From NCBI GenBank assembly GCA_003501375.1, contig DNPO01000040.1:1-14999 (forward strand): a stretch of DNA of 14,999 bases, given 5' to 3'. Each line of letters begins with the position of its first letter. Position 1 is the first letter of the stretch. Both the position numbers and the translations under genes were made by a program. The notes beneath the pieces were generated by a model. It was not told the DNA's origin and did not search any database. It saw only the letters and a list, made by a program, of their open reading frames with translations. Below, in pieces: positions 1 through 8,500 of the stretch. This DNA comes from Candidatus Sumerlaeota bacterium (GTDB lineage: Bacteria; Sumerlaeota; Sumerlaeia; UBA8349).

Positions 1-127
1 GAATGAACAGCAGAAGGCGTGGGAACATCCAGAAGAGGAGCGTGAGCAGAATGAGCGCAATCCCCAGAATTAATGGTTGGAGATACCAGCGTCGGGGTTG
101 GCCCCGGAAGTGAAATTTTCTGTGCAT
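1..127 (-). CDS. Small membrane protein, N-terminal fragment (runs off the window)
   Basis: An open frame on the minus strand starts at ATG 127-125 and stays open for 42 codons to the window edge. A near-consensus Shine-Dalgarno GGAGG lies 10 nt upstream of that ATG, which decides the start. The visible protein has a basic N-terminus (MHRKFHFRGQPRRWYLQP) and then a strongly hydrophobic stretch at about residues 19-42, rich in Leu, Ile and Phe. This is a typical N-in signal anchor or first transmembrane helix. No family can be named from so little. It points the same way as the esterase gene upstream but is 374 bp away and separated by a hairpin, so co-transcription is doubtful. I am sure that a gene starts here and not sure of its function. 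Confidence 0.72.
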   Translation of the reverse strand, partial: MHRKFHFRGQPRRWYLQPLILGIALILLTLLFWMFPRLLLFI

Positions 128-446
128 GATAGCAGTTCCTCCCGCAGATGGTAAAGCGGTTCTAAACACTCGTCTATCTTGCACGGGGGATGCGATTCTG
201 TCAATGAAAAGGACATTACGAGAAGAACGGCAAAGTACCGCAAAATCATCAGAGGCAAAAGGTAGGCCACTCTAGACTGTTGAAATACAGGGGTCACAGC
301 GCAGCCAGTCCACCTCCTCCCACAAAGCATTTCAGTGAATTCCACTGATGGTTCGCTCCCTAAAGAACTGCCTCCCTGTTTAGAAAAGAAGATTCGGTTC
401 ATTTTCCTTTTTCACGTTTCGTATTTTGCTGCCGATATTGTTAGGA
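128..446. other. Intergenic region upstream of the small membrane protein
   Basis: This stretch lies between the hairpin after the esterase gene and the start of the partial membrane protein. A 110-codon minus-strand frame (402 down to 70) crosses it. It overlaps the better supported start at 127 by 58 nt, its AAGGA sits only about 2-3 nt from its ATG, and its composition looks non-coding, so I do not call it a gene. The region presumably carries the promoter of the gene starting at 127, but I could not pick out convincing -35 and -10 boxes. Confidence 0.4.
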
Positions 447-479
447 AAGTCGCGTTTCCACAAATTGGAAACGCGACTT
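447..479 (-). terminator. Hairpin downstream of the esterase gene (possible terminator without T-tract)
   Basis: A perfect 13-bp inverted repeat, AAGTCGCGTTTCC at 447-459 and its complement at 467-479, encloses a 7-nt loop. It begins 23 bp beyond the esterase stop codon, where a transcription terminator or 3'-end stabilising hairpin is expected. Neither side carries a run of T, so it is not a canonical intrinsic terminator. It may act with a factor or protect the transcript end. Confidence 0.5.
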
Positions 480-501
480 CACACGACTTTAAGCACCCAC
501 A

Positions 502-1800
502 TTATGGCGTTTGGAATGCCCATTGCTGATTGTAACCGCCCAGCCATGTCCACAAGTGAATACTCGCGCCATCTGCTGTGGAATTGCCCGTCACGTCCAA
601 GCAAGAACTCGTGGCATGGGTGGGGGTAATGCGATAGTAACCACTGTCGGTTTCCGTGATGTAAAACTTCTGATTTGCGCCGCCCCAATAATCCCAAAGT
701 TCCACCGCAGTGCCGTCAGCGGTTCCAAAGTTGTAAATGTCGAGGCCTCTACCGCTCTGGACGCCAACGATGCTGTACTGACCGTTACCCGTGTCGGTCA
801 CAGTCCATTGCTGGTTGGTGCCGCCCCAATAGGGCCATTGAACTAACGCAGTTCCATTTGCGGTACCAAAGTTGTAGGCGTCAATCGCCTTGCCGCTATT
901 CCGGGAAACGATGCTATATGTGCCACCGATACTGTCGGAAATTCCCGCCTGGTCTGCCAGTTGGAGGAAGTTCCACATCGCAGGTCTCCACACCCCACCA
1001 TCGTGCCCGCCGCCCGCGACGGACAGCCAGTAATGGGGAATGCTGTTTGTAACGCAATAGTTATGCGTCGCTAGGTTGCCCGGGTAAAAACCATCCCAAT
1101 CCGCATCCCCGCAGGAAATAAACAGGCATTTCATCTTCTGTTTGGCCACAGCCCCGCCATTTGGGAACATATTCGCATCGGAAGGGTGATTAAAGGTCGC
1201 TGCGGAAGTGGGGCTGATATAGTGGAATGTGTCCAGCCCGGTGGAAATTCCAAACGCTTCATTGAAGGTCGCGCCACCGCCCAAGGAATAGCCATAAATG
1301 CCCCGGTGATCGGCATCAGCACGAACATTATAGTGCGATTCGATGTAGGGAATAATGGCGTTACACAGTTCCGTATGCGTGTCTATGTCGTTATTGTCCA
1401 TTGCCACGATGATAATCGGTTTGATTACCCCGTCGGCAATGAGATTATCGGCCACAGTGCTGGCACCGCAGCACCAGCTGGCAAAGATCGTGTCTGGCCA
1501 GGCACCGATGCCGTGAATACCGTAAATAACGGAATACTTTTTGGTCGAGTCATAATTCGGCGGGGTGTAAACTTCCATCGTCCGATTGGCCGCGCCCACC
1601 GACGAATAATAAGTGATTGATGAAACCGTGCCATGCGCGATACCGGATCGAACCTGGTCGTATCCAGTCGCGGGCATGGTGGGAAGGGTAGTCGCCGTTA
1701 CAGATGCGGGAACTGCCAGTACTACCGCAGCGGTGGCAAGAGTGAGAATCGTGCATCGAACAGAGGAGACAAGTTTCTTGAAGCGTTGATAAAGAGACAT
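502..1800 (-). CDS. Secreted CE1-type esterase with C-terminal ricin-B (CBM13) lectin domain
   Basis: A protein of 432 residues using ATG 1800. AGAAAGG lies 6 nt upstream, so I prefer this to the in-frame ATG at 1836, which would add 12 mostly charged residues. A signal peptide (basic N-terminus, hydrophobic core about residues 15-36) implies export. Residues about 45-285 resemble the esterase D / feruloyl or acetyl-xylan esterase (CE1) alpha/beta hydrolases. The nucleophile elbow GYSLGG puts the catalytic Ser at 172, GGGHDGG supplies the His at 266, and the acid is probably an Asp within 232-236. Residues about 291-432 are a beta-trefoil ricin-type lectin with three repeats. The first and third end in NQQW; the middle one has QKF instead of QxW. 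Such enzymes cut ester-linked groups from plant or algal polysaccharides while the lectin domain binds sugar. The exact ester substrate cannot be read from the sequence. Confidence 0.88.
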   Translation of the reverse strand: MSLYQRFKKLVSSVRCTILTLATAAVVLAVPASVTATTLPTMPATGYDQVRSGIAHGTVSSITYYSSVGAANRTMEVYTPPNYDSTKKYSVIYGIHGIGAWPDTIFASWCCGASTVADNLIADGVIKPIIIVAMDNNDIDTHTELCNAIIPYIESHYNVRADADHRGIYGYSLGGGATFNEAFGISTGLDTFHYISPTSAATFNHPSDANMFPNGGAVAKQKMKCLFISCGDADWDGFYPGNLATHNYCVTNSIPHYWLSVAGGGHDGGVWRPAMWNFLQLADQAGISDSIGGTYSIVSRNSGKAIDAYNFGTANGTALVQWPYWGGTNQQWTVTDTGNGQYSIVGVQSGRGLDIYNFGTADGTAVELWDYWGGANQKFYITETDSGYYRITPTHATSSCLDVTGNSTADGASIHLWTWLGGYNQQWAFQTP

Positions 1801-2035
1801 AAGAAACCTTTCTGCCTTTCGGCGTCTGCAGGCCAATCGGAATCGGCCTATAAGTTTGGGATGTGCAATCCTGAACTATCATACTGCGCCGACTCAACAG
1901 CCAATCGGGCCTGACCGTTCTGCACGAGCAGATGCAGGGACCCATACGAGCGCACTGTGAGCGGGCGACCCCGGCGACCAGCGCAGGGGAACCTGATGAG
2001 TTCGCGCTGAATTCTAAGGTATTCGCACCTCAGTT

Positions 2036-2098
2036 TTACGGGCCATACCGCGTGCCAAGACGCTTTGGATTACCACGATGCCTGGATCGTCCGTTCAT
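2036..2098 (-). CDS. Possible small ORF (20 codons, basic peptide) with perfect Shine-Dalgarno
   Basis: On the minus strand AAAGGAGG (complement of 2104-2111) is followed after 5 nt by ATG 2098-2096. Twenty codons then run to TAA at 2038-2036. The peptide begins MNGRSRHRGNPKRLG and is rich in Arg, Lys and Gly. The ribosome binding site is the strongest in the window, yet the frame is very short. It could be a genuine small basic protein, a leader peptide in the long esterase upstream region, or the intact start of a gene whose body has decayed. Nothing in the peptide identifies a family. Confidence 0.33.
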   Translation of the reverse strand: MNGRSRHRGNPKRLGTRYGP

Positions 2099-2400
2099 AG
2101 GAACCTCCTTTCATGTGATGAGCCTGCACAAAACGGGTACGTGCGATATTCCTGAGATGGCATCGCCACCCCGTCAGACAAATACGGCAATGCCTCGGAT
2201 ATCCCAGACTGATGACGTGAACTCAGCGCCTATTGTAAAAACATCAGAATTAGGTAGCGAAGAGCGACTTCATTACCATGTCGCCTGTACCATGCCTATA
2301 TACAAGTATGGTTTTAAAACGCTTCCTAAAGCACCTAACAAGTGGATGCTCAATTGCCAGTATCAAAGCAGCATTCTATTCGTTTTTGAAAATTTTAATA

Positions 2401-2440
2401 GCGCCATTTTTCTCAAAAACGGCGCCATTTTGCGCCAAAA
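2401..2440. repeat. Hairpin and GCGCCATTTT repeat cluster
   Basis: GCGCCATTTTT at 2401-2411 and AAAAACGGCGC at 2415-2425 form an 11-bp stem with one mismatch around a CTC loop. The decamer GCGCCATTTT occurs at 2401-2410 and again at 2422-2431, and a related GCGCCAAAA follows at 2432-2440. Three near-copies at intervals of 21 and 10 bp could be protein binding sites or a terminator-like hairpin. No gene ends immediately before it on either strand. Confidence 0.45.
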
Positions 2441-2667
2441 CCCCTCCGGTTAACGCGTGCGCCTGCGTACAGTCCGCCGTTTCACCAGAGGTTATATAGG
2501 CACTTGGAGCGACACGCCATGCGCCTCCGCGGACAAGTGGATTTTGCTGTTGAGCCTCTTTTGTCCGCCCCTGGTTGCTATGGAACGCGTTGTTGCCGCT
2601 AAAACCACCTATTTTATAACAAGGTGCGATCTCGTCACGACGGCCTCTATGGTAGTTGGGAAAGTAA

Positions 2668-2721
2668 AAAAATACGGATTAACCAGAAGGAGAAAATCCT
2701 TCCTGATTAATCCGTATTTTT
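2668..2721 (-). terminator. Hairpin terminator of the chemoreceptor gene
   Basis: A perfect 15-bp outer stem (AAAAATACGGATTAA at 2668-2682 with its complement at 2707-2721) continues, after a small internal mismatch, into AAGGA/TCCTT (2687-2691 with 2697-2701) around a GAAAA loop. On the minus strand the stem ends in a run of T. It lies 26 bp beyond the stop codon of the chemotaxis gene, so it is a strong intrinsic terminator for that gene. The A and T flanks would also let it work on the plus strand. Confidence 0.85.
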
Positions 2722-2747
2722 GCTTGGATCAATTGTCGAAAACCGCT

Positions 2748-4793
2748 TTAAAAATTGTCAAATCCGTTGTTTTGCTCGTCATCAAACGGAATGGTTTGCT
2801 CCGCTTGACTCTTTTTTTGCGTTTTGCCCGAATGTCCTAACAAGCCTTTGGGTGCGGATTTTTGATGGTTAGGAGTATGATGCGCATTGATGGTAACTGC
2901 CGCTGCATGCGTGCCTGTTGAGGGGCGCGTTAAACTCAGTGCGCTGCCGCCGTTTACCAGGGCGATAAGGGAATCTACCACGTTGCGCATCTGTACTGCC
3001 TGGGCTGATAATATCTCGCTGGCAGACGCGGATTCTTCTGCATTGGACGCAACCTGTTGTGTTATTTTATCCATTTGTGCTACTGCATTATTGATCTGCC
3101 CCACGCCTTCGGCTTGTTCGTGAGATGCCTGGGTTACTTCACGTGCCTGATTAGCAACCCGTCCCGCGACTTCCAGAATCTTATCAATGGCTTCCGAAGC
3201 CTTGGTTACCACTTCAGCGCCCCGTTTGGATTGCTCGACGCTGGTTTCAATCAAGCCTGCGGTGTCTTTGGCTGCCACGGCAGAGCGCTGCGCCAGATTG
3301 CGGACTTCTTCCGCAACTACGGCGAATCCCTTGCCGTGTTCGCCTGCGCGCGCTGCTTCAACAGCGGCGTTGAGGGCAAGGAGGTTGGTTTGGAAGGCGA
3401 TTTCTTCGATGGTTTTGATAATGCCGGAAATTTTTCCGGATGAGGTTTTGATGTCATTCATCGTCGTAACGGTTTCTACCATTGCAACGCTGGCTTGTTC
3501 TGCCGCTTTTTGTGCCTGATCCGCTCCGCTGGCGGCGCCCTGCGCTTTTTCTGCGTTACCGGTAGATTGTCCAGAGAGTTCTTCAAGCGCCGAGGACGAT
3601 TCTTCCAAACTGGAGGCCTGCGCGGTGGCTCCTTCCGATAGTTGCTGGCTGCTGGAGGCGATTTGCTCCGATGCGGACTGCACTTCCTGCGAGGCGACGT
3701 CCAGTCCGGTGGCTGTGTGGTTGAGTGTTCGCACCAAGCCCATGATGATGAGTACGCCCGCAATGATCGCCGTAAGGAGTCCGAGGAGTCCGGCCGTTAC
3801 CAGCAGGGTGAGGGACCAACTATAAGTCTGTTCCCCTTCTTTGATGGCATTTTCCACTCGGCTTAAGAGTTGTGCATTCAATTTTTCCACGCCGGCAAAT
3901 TCCTTTTGCGTGGCTTCCCATTGTTTGCCCATAGATATTTCTGATGCGATGTTATCCGAGTTTTTGTGGGAAAGGGCAAACACTTCCACCATCAGCGCCA
4001 AGTAATCCTTAATCAGCCCTTCCGCGGGTGCCATGATGTTTTTTTCTTCGGGAGTGCAGATGGAAAGAAGGCGCGTCAAACTTTTAGTAATTGTTTGTTC
4101 TTCTTCCTTGACTGTGGTTTCAATTGCGGTCTTGTCTTTGTCGCTGGTGGAGTTTGTGTGAACGTACATAGACGCTTGAATGTTTCCCAACGTGTCATTG
4201 ATCGTGTAGACCAGCGCCATTTTTTCCACAATGGCTTTGGCGTCCGCACCATTTTCAGATGCTTTTTTAACGCAAATTGCTTGCAATGCGTCGGTGCAGT
4301 CTTGAAGTTTTTTGTTTATTTCATTCCCTTTGGTTGAGGTCTTTTGGTTGGCGCGAAGGTTGGTGTGCTGAATGCCCAGATCGCACAATTCCTTGTGAGT
4401 GGCTATGACTTCCTTCAGTAGGGTGGGCAGGGTTTCGTTGACGATCGTTTTTGCCTCGGCAGTAACCAAGGGGTTCTTTTTATAGAGTTCCTGGAGTTCC
4501 GAAAGGCGCTTTGTATATCTCTCGCAACCGATTTGCGAGGTGGCCATAAACTCCTTACATTTGGCTTCATCCGGGGTGAGGATGACATTTTTTTCAAAGC
4601 GATCGACGCTCATGATTTCGAAGCGCATGTCAGCCATGGCATTCATTTCGGGGACGCAAAAATCGGTCTGGTATCGGAAATTATTGTTGATATTTTGCAT
4701 GCCATTATAGCCAATGCCCCCTACTAAAATGGCGGTAAACGCCATCAATGCCAAGATAAAATAGAGTTTGGAACTCAGCTTCATGTTTTTCAT
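2748..4793 (-). CDS. Methyl-accepting chemotaxis protein (transmembrane chemoreceptor)
   Basis: 681 residues from ATG 4793, with GAAAGG 13 nt upstream. ATG 4826 is in frame but lacks a usable ribosome site, and ATG 4784 is also possible. TM1 is at about residues 9-31, followed by a largely helical extracytoplasmic sensor of about 295 residues with seven Cys, and TM2 at about 326-353. The cytoplasmic part is a long coiled coil with Ala/Gln/Ser/Glu-rich methylation regions. It carries the highly conserved receptor hairpin tip at about 463-504, including EEIAFQTNLLALNAAVEAAR and GKGFAVVAEEVRNLAQRS, which binds CheA and CheW. No clear HAMP domain separates TM2 from the signalling helices, and the tail (ending NNGFDNF) lacks the NWETF-type CheR tether. 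The ligand is unknown. The gene stands alone; no che genes are visible nearby. Confidence 0.95.
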   Translation of the reverse strand: MKNMKLSSKLYFILALMAFTAILVGGIGYNGMQNINNNFRYQTDFCVPEMNAMADMRFEIMSVDRFEKNVILTPDEAKCKEFMATSQIGCERYTKRLSELQELYKKNPLVTAEAKTIVNETLPTLLKEVIATHKELCDLGIQHTNLRANQKTSTKGNEINKKLQDCTDALQAICVKKASENGADAKAIVEKMALVYTINDTLGNIQASMYVHTNSTSDKDKTAIETTVKEEEQTITKSLTRLLSICTPEEKNIMAPAEGLIKDYLALMVEVFALSHKNSDNIASEISMGKQWEATQKEFAGVEKLNAQLLSRVENAIKEGEQTYSWSLTLLVTAGLLGLLTAIIAGVLIIMGLVRTLNHTATGLDVASQEVQSASEQIASSSQQLSEGATAQASSLEESSSALEELSGQSTGNAEKAQGAASGADQAQKAAEQASVAMVETVTTMNDIKTSSGKISGIIKTIEEIAFQTNLLALNAAVEAARAGEHGKGFAVVAEEVRNLAQRSAVAAKDTAGLIETSVEQSKRGAEVVTKASEAIDKILEVAGRVANQAREVTQASHEQAEGVGQINNAVAQMDKITQQVASNAEESASASEILSAQAVQMRNVVDSLIALVNGGSALSLTRPSTGTHAAAVTINAHHTPNHQKSAPKGLLGHSGKTQKKSQAEQTIPFDDEQNNGFDNF

Positions 4794-5005
4794 AATTTTG
4801 AATCTGCCTTTCGCATATTTGTTCATTTTCCGGCATGGAAAAGGTTGCTACACGACTCCACCGCCATCAAAAACTTCATAATGTCCGACTTGTTTCATCG
4901 GTTAGTAAAAACCGTTACATCCATTCGGACAATTCTTTTGAAAAACTCCTATGATGCCTATGGCTTGAGGGGTTTTGCAGATTCAAATCTTGATCTCTAC
5001 ATGAA

Positions 5006-5058
5006 GGGAAAACTAGGTAAGGGAAAACTAGGTAAGGGAAAACTAGGTAAGGGAAAAC
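5006..5058. repeat. 15-bp tandem repeat, three perfect copies plus a partial fourth
   Basis: GGGAAAACTAGGTAA is repeated exactly at 5006-5020, 5021-5035 and 5036-5050, with a partial fourth copy (GGGAAAAC) at 5051-5058. The unit is a multiple of three, so on the plus strand it would read as KGKLG repeats in an open frame. The copies are identical, which indicates recent expansion by slippage and a locus likely to vary in copy number. Confidence 0.93.
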
Positions 5059-5441
5059 AAGAAGTTTTCACAGAAAAAATGACGAACAAGGAGATTGTTT
5101 TTTCTGGTTATCGCAAAGGTGCGTAGCCATCTTCTGTTTTTTTCCACGGATAGGGATCGTCCATATTCGTTGCTTGTTTGTGCAGCTCAAAATCTTGTGA
5201 CGACAGCCTCTAAAATCATTTGCCTCATATGCGTTTTATGGCACCTGCATAATTTGCAAGAAGGTGTGAGAAAAAACAGGGCCATAAACACGCGTGAATC
5301 AAATGATTTTGGCTAGCAATCCAAGCAAGCAAAGGCTAATTTAAAGGGGTTTTTTGCTTCATTTTGAAAAAATGGGCGGAGTGCAACTTTTTTTTGGGGT
5401 GACTGTATGCGAATAAAAAACAGTACGGAAGTTTATTTTTC

Positions 5442-5470
5442 TTGCTTGCTTGCAAACAAATTTGTATTTT
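5442..5470 (+). promoter_or_regulatory. Candidate promoter for the kinase-FGE gene
   Basis: TTGCTT (5442-5447) and TATTTT (5465-5470) are separated by 17 bp, the usual spacing for a housekeeping sigma-70 promoter, about 95 bp upstream of the kinase start. Both boxes are imperfect and the region is AT-rich, so a chance match is possible. The -35 box lies inside a short inverted repeat shared with 5322-5332. Confidence 0.25.
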
Positions 5471-5563
5471 CTATGGGGGTGTCGTTTGAGCAGTCGGACG
5501 GCATTGTACCAAGTTTTTCAGGTTGTCTTGCAAAAAGACGAAAGGGAGTAATTTTCTGTCCAG

Positions 5564-8500
5564 ATGAACTGTCCAAAATGCGGGAAAGAAAATCCTAATA
5601 ATGTCCGAGTCTGCTCCGCGTGCGGAGCGGAACTTCCAGTCCCAGCCGCAGCAGAGGGTGCCGCACCGGCTCAGCAGCCTGCGGCGCGTCCCCAGCAAAA
5701 CCTGCCTGATTTAACCGGACGCAAAATAGCGGGCCGATATAGAATTGAGAAAGTCATTGGGCGTGGTGGCATGGGATGCGTGTACCTCGCAACGGATGAA
5801 ATCCGTTCGCGCAGCGTGGCGCTGAAATTTATCCATCCCACTTTTATTGCCAACGCCACCGCCTACCGCCGTTTTGTTCACGAAGCCAATCTTTGCCTCG
5901 AACTCAGCCATCCGCACATTATTCGCGTACACGATATCGGCGAATGGGAAGATCAGGGCACCAAACATATTTTCCTTTCCATGGAATATTTGGAGGGTGG
6001 AACCCTTCGCTCTTGGCTCAGTCGCGTCAAACGCAAAGAGACGGTAGTTGAGTGGAAGCAGTTTGTGCGCGTTTTCCGCCAAATCCTTGCCGGTGTGGCG
6101 CACGCGCACGATAAAGGAATCATCCACCGCGACCTGAAACCCGAAAACGTGATGCTGGCTAAGGGAGCCAATGGTAGATTCCGCGCGGTTCTGATGGATT
6201 TTGGTCTCGCAAAGGACATGGAAGGGCACCGCCACACCCGGGCGGATGCCACACTGGGTACCTTTAACTATATGGCCCCCGAGCAACACGGGTCGGCCAG
6301 TTCTGCAGATGCCCGGGCAGATATTTATGCGCTGGGCGTTATCGGCTACGAAATGCTTACCGGGCGTTTACCACGCGGTAGCGTGAAAAAACCCAGTACA
6401 CTCCGTGGCGATTTACCCCCGGGGATTGATGCGTGGATATTCCGCGCGTTGGAGGAAGAACCAGCAGATCGTTATGCCAATGTGCAGGAGATGGATGCTG
6501 CACTGGAAACAATTTCTGCAGATCGCCCGGCTCCCGCCGTACAATTAGCATCCTCCGGAAATGCTTTAGATTTTCCGCAACCGCAAAAAACGGTGGAGCC
6601 GTCTAAACCGCGCCAAGATACTGGATTGACTCTTGCCCCCATTGACGATAATTTAATCCCTGGGATTGCTGAAATCAGCAAGCGAGAGCCTTTTTCTCCC
6701 CCCAACAACCTGATGGGGCATTTAGAATTGCCCACGGGTGGCATAAATGTCGCAGATGGGGACACGCCCGTACTGTCTGAACCCACCGGAGTGGTGCAGC
6801 CGTATAATTATAAGTTGGATGGCAGCAACTCATCAGAAGACGAAGAAGACGCGTTGGGTGTTGCCATTTCAGCCCTGCAATATGATTCTAATTTGCAATA
6901 TGACTTTAGCGAAGCAAATTTTGAGGTCGACCCTTGGTACAAACAAGCGCATTACTGGAAAATCGCAGGTGCGGTTGTCGTGGGAATTGTGGTATTAGGT
7001 GCGATCATTGGATTCTTCGCCTCTGGCGGTTCCCAACCCCCTTCAACCAAACAACCTCCGCCAAGCCTTCCTGGTAGCATGATTCCACTTACTTCACAGA
7101 CACAGGCTGCTGCGTCCACCGTGGCACCGTCGGTTGCTGCGGTTCTTCCGCCGTCTGGACCCGTTGTGGTTGTTCAGACACCATCTCCGACGCCCGTCCC
7201 GGTTGTTGCCACTCCTACGCCCCCCCCGGCAACTCCCACTGGCACTCCTGCAGGTGCCGCCGGGATGTCACCCGAAATGATGGCGATGATGATGCGGCAG
7301 CAGCAAACAGGGGGCCCCTCTGCGGTTCCTCCCGTTTCGCCACAAGCCTTTGCATGGCTTGTGCAGATGTATCAGCAGACAGCCACTACGGTTCCGCCGC
7401 CCTCCGAGGTAACTTCGTGGATGGAATCGGCGCAGAGAACACCTGCGCCCCTCTCCGACCCCATGAAGACGTGGATTGCCGCAAGCATGAAACCCATCTT
7501 TGCGCCGGTTCCGCCAGAAATAGCAGCAGTGGTAACGCTGTGTGATGAAAACGCAACCGTGACCCAAAATATTACCAGCGGTACGTTAAAATTGGCCGCA
7601 GTTCCCAAAATCACTTGGTCGCCTGACATTAAGACCTCTTTCACCTTGGAGTTTGCCAGCAGCGTGACGCTAACCATGCGGCAAATACCCGGTGGGCAGT
7701 ATCAAATGGGATCGCCCAAAAATGAAGAGGGGCGCGAAAAGGGCCGTGCGGGTGATGATGAAGGTCCGACACATCCCGTCGAGTTGGATACGTTTTGGAT
7801 GGGCGAGTGCGAGATCACTCAAGCGGTTTATTTGGCGACGATGGGGGCCAGTCCCAACCACAAACTTACCGGTGCGCTGTACCCGGTTGACTGCATCTCT
7901 TGGGAGGATGCCACTGCTTTTTGTGAAAAACTCAGCGCCTCCTCCGGTATGACATTCCGCCTGCCTACCGAAGCGGAATGGGAATATGCCTGTAGAGCGG
8001 GCGAGTTTGAGCGCTTCACCAGCGGACGCAACGAAAAACAACTGGGTGCTTACGCTTGGTATCGTGCCAATTCGCAGCGCCGCATGCACCAGGCAGGAAT
8101 CAAACTGCCGAATAACTTTGGACTATTTGATATGCACGGTAACGTGGCGGAGTGGTGCCAGGATTGGTACGACCCCAAGACCTACGACTCTTCTGCCAAA
8201 GCAGTAAAGAACCCAACCGGGCCGGCGTCCAGCCCCGCCTCCATCGGGCAGTTGCGAGTTTTGCGCGGCGGCGATTGGAGCAGTGACGCTGCCGGAGTCC
8301 GTTCCGCCGCACGCGGTCGCCGTTCACCTACCGAGGCTCTCTCTGGCGTTGGATTCCGCATTGTGTGTTCCAAGCCGGTGCGCCCCACCGTCGGGGCTGC
8401 TGCGCCCGTTTCAACTCCTCCGCCCGCGCCTGCTGCAACTCCGGCACCCGCCGTCGCAACACCACATGCTGATGCTGCGCACCCTGAATGGAAAACAAAA

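Larger units (their letters stand above)
1801..2667. other. Long gene-poor region upstream of the esterase gene
   Basis: About 870 bp without a convincing protein gene. Plus-strand frames (1932-2453, 2457-2840) have unlikely composition and no ribosome binding site, and the second runs through the chemoreceptor terminator. Three things stand out: a 20-codon minus-strand ORF with a perfect Shine-Dalgarno at 2036-2098, a cluster of GGCGC repeats with a hairpin at 2401-2440, and a long esterase leader. The part next to 1800 should contain the esterase promoter, but no box pair is convincing. The region may be decayed former coding DNA. Confidence 0.4.
4794..5563. other. AT-rich intergenic region between divergent chemoreceptor and kinase genes
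   Basis: About 770 bp separate two divergently transcribed genes, so it must hold both promoters. It contains a 15-bp tandem repeat (5006-5050) and an 11-bp inverted repeat pair (5322-5332 and 5442-5452). A 93-codon frame from TTG 4845 to 5126 includes the repeat as KGKLG units, and shorter frames follow. None has a Shine-Dalgarno sequence or recognisable similarity, so I leave them uncalled. A possible promoter for the kinase gene is listed separately. Confidence 0.45.

Noticed and set aside
70..402. 110-codon minus-strand frame upstream of and overlapping the partial membrane protein
   Set aside because: It overlaps the much better supported start at 127 by 58 nt, its Shine-Dalgarno-like AAGGA is only about 2-3 nt from the ATG, and the residues look non-coding with no recognisable domain.
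1932..2453. 173-codon plus-strand frame
   Set aside because: No ribosome binding site, no domain, biased residues, and it lies antisense to the small ORF with a perfect Shine-Dalgarno; most likely a chance frame.
2457..2840. 127-codon plus-strand frame
   Set aside because: It reads straight through the chemoreceptor terminator hairpin and into the 3' end of that gene on the opposite strand.
5006..5058. CRISPR array
   Set aside because: The 15-bp units are directly adjacent with no unique spacers between them; this is a simple tandem repeat.
4845..5126. 93-codon frame containing KGKLG repeats
   Set aside because: Starts at TTG without a Shine-Dalgarno, has no similarity I recognise, and gains its apparent character only from the 15-bp DNA repeat.
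2625..5215. Possible dispersed repeat (TCACGACGGCCTCT near 2636 and TGACGACAGCCTCT near 5198)
   Set aside because: Only about 14 bases are similar, with mismatches, and the flanks do not align; chance resemblance is adequate.
5244..5262. Sigma-54 promoter (TGGCAC ... TTGCA)
   Set aside because: The two elements are 9 bases apart rather than the required 5, so the match is not functional by consensus.
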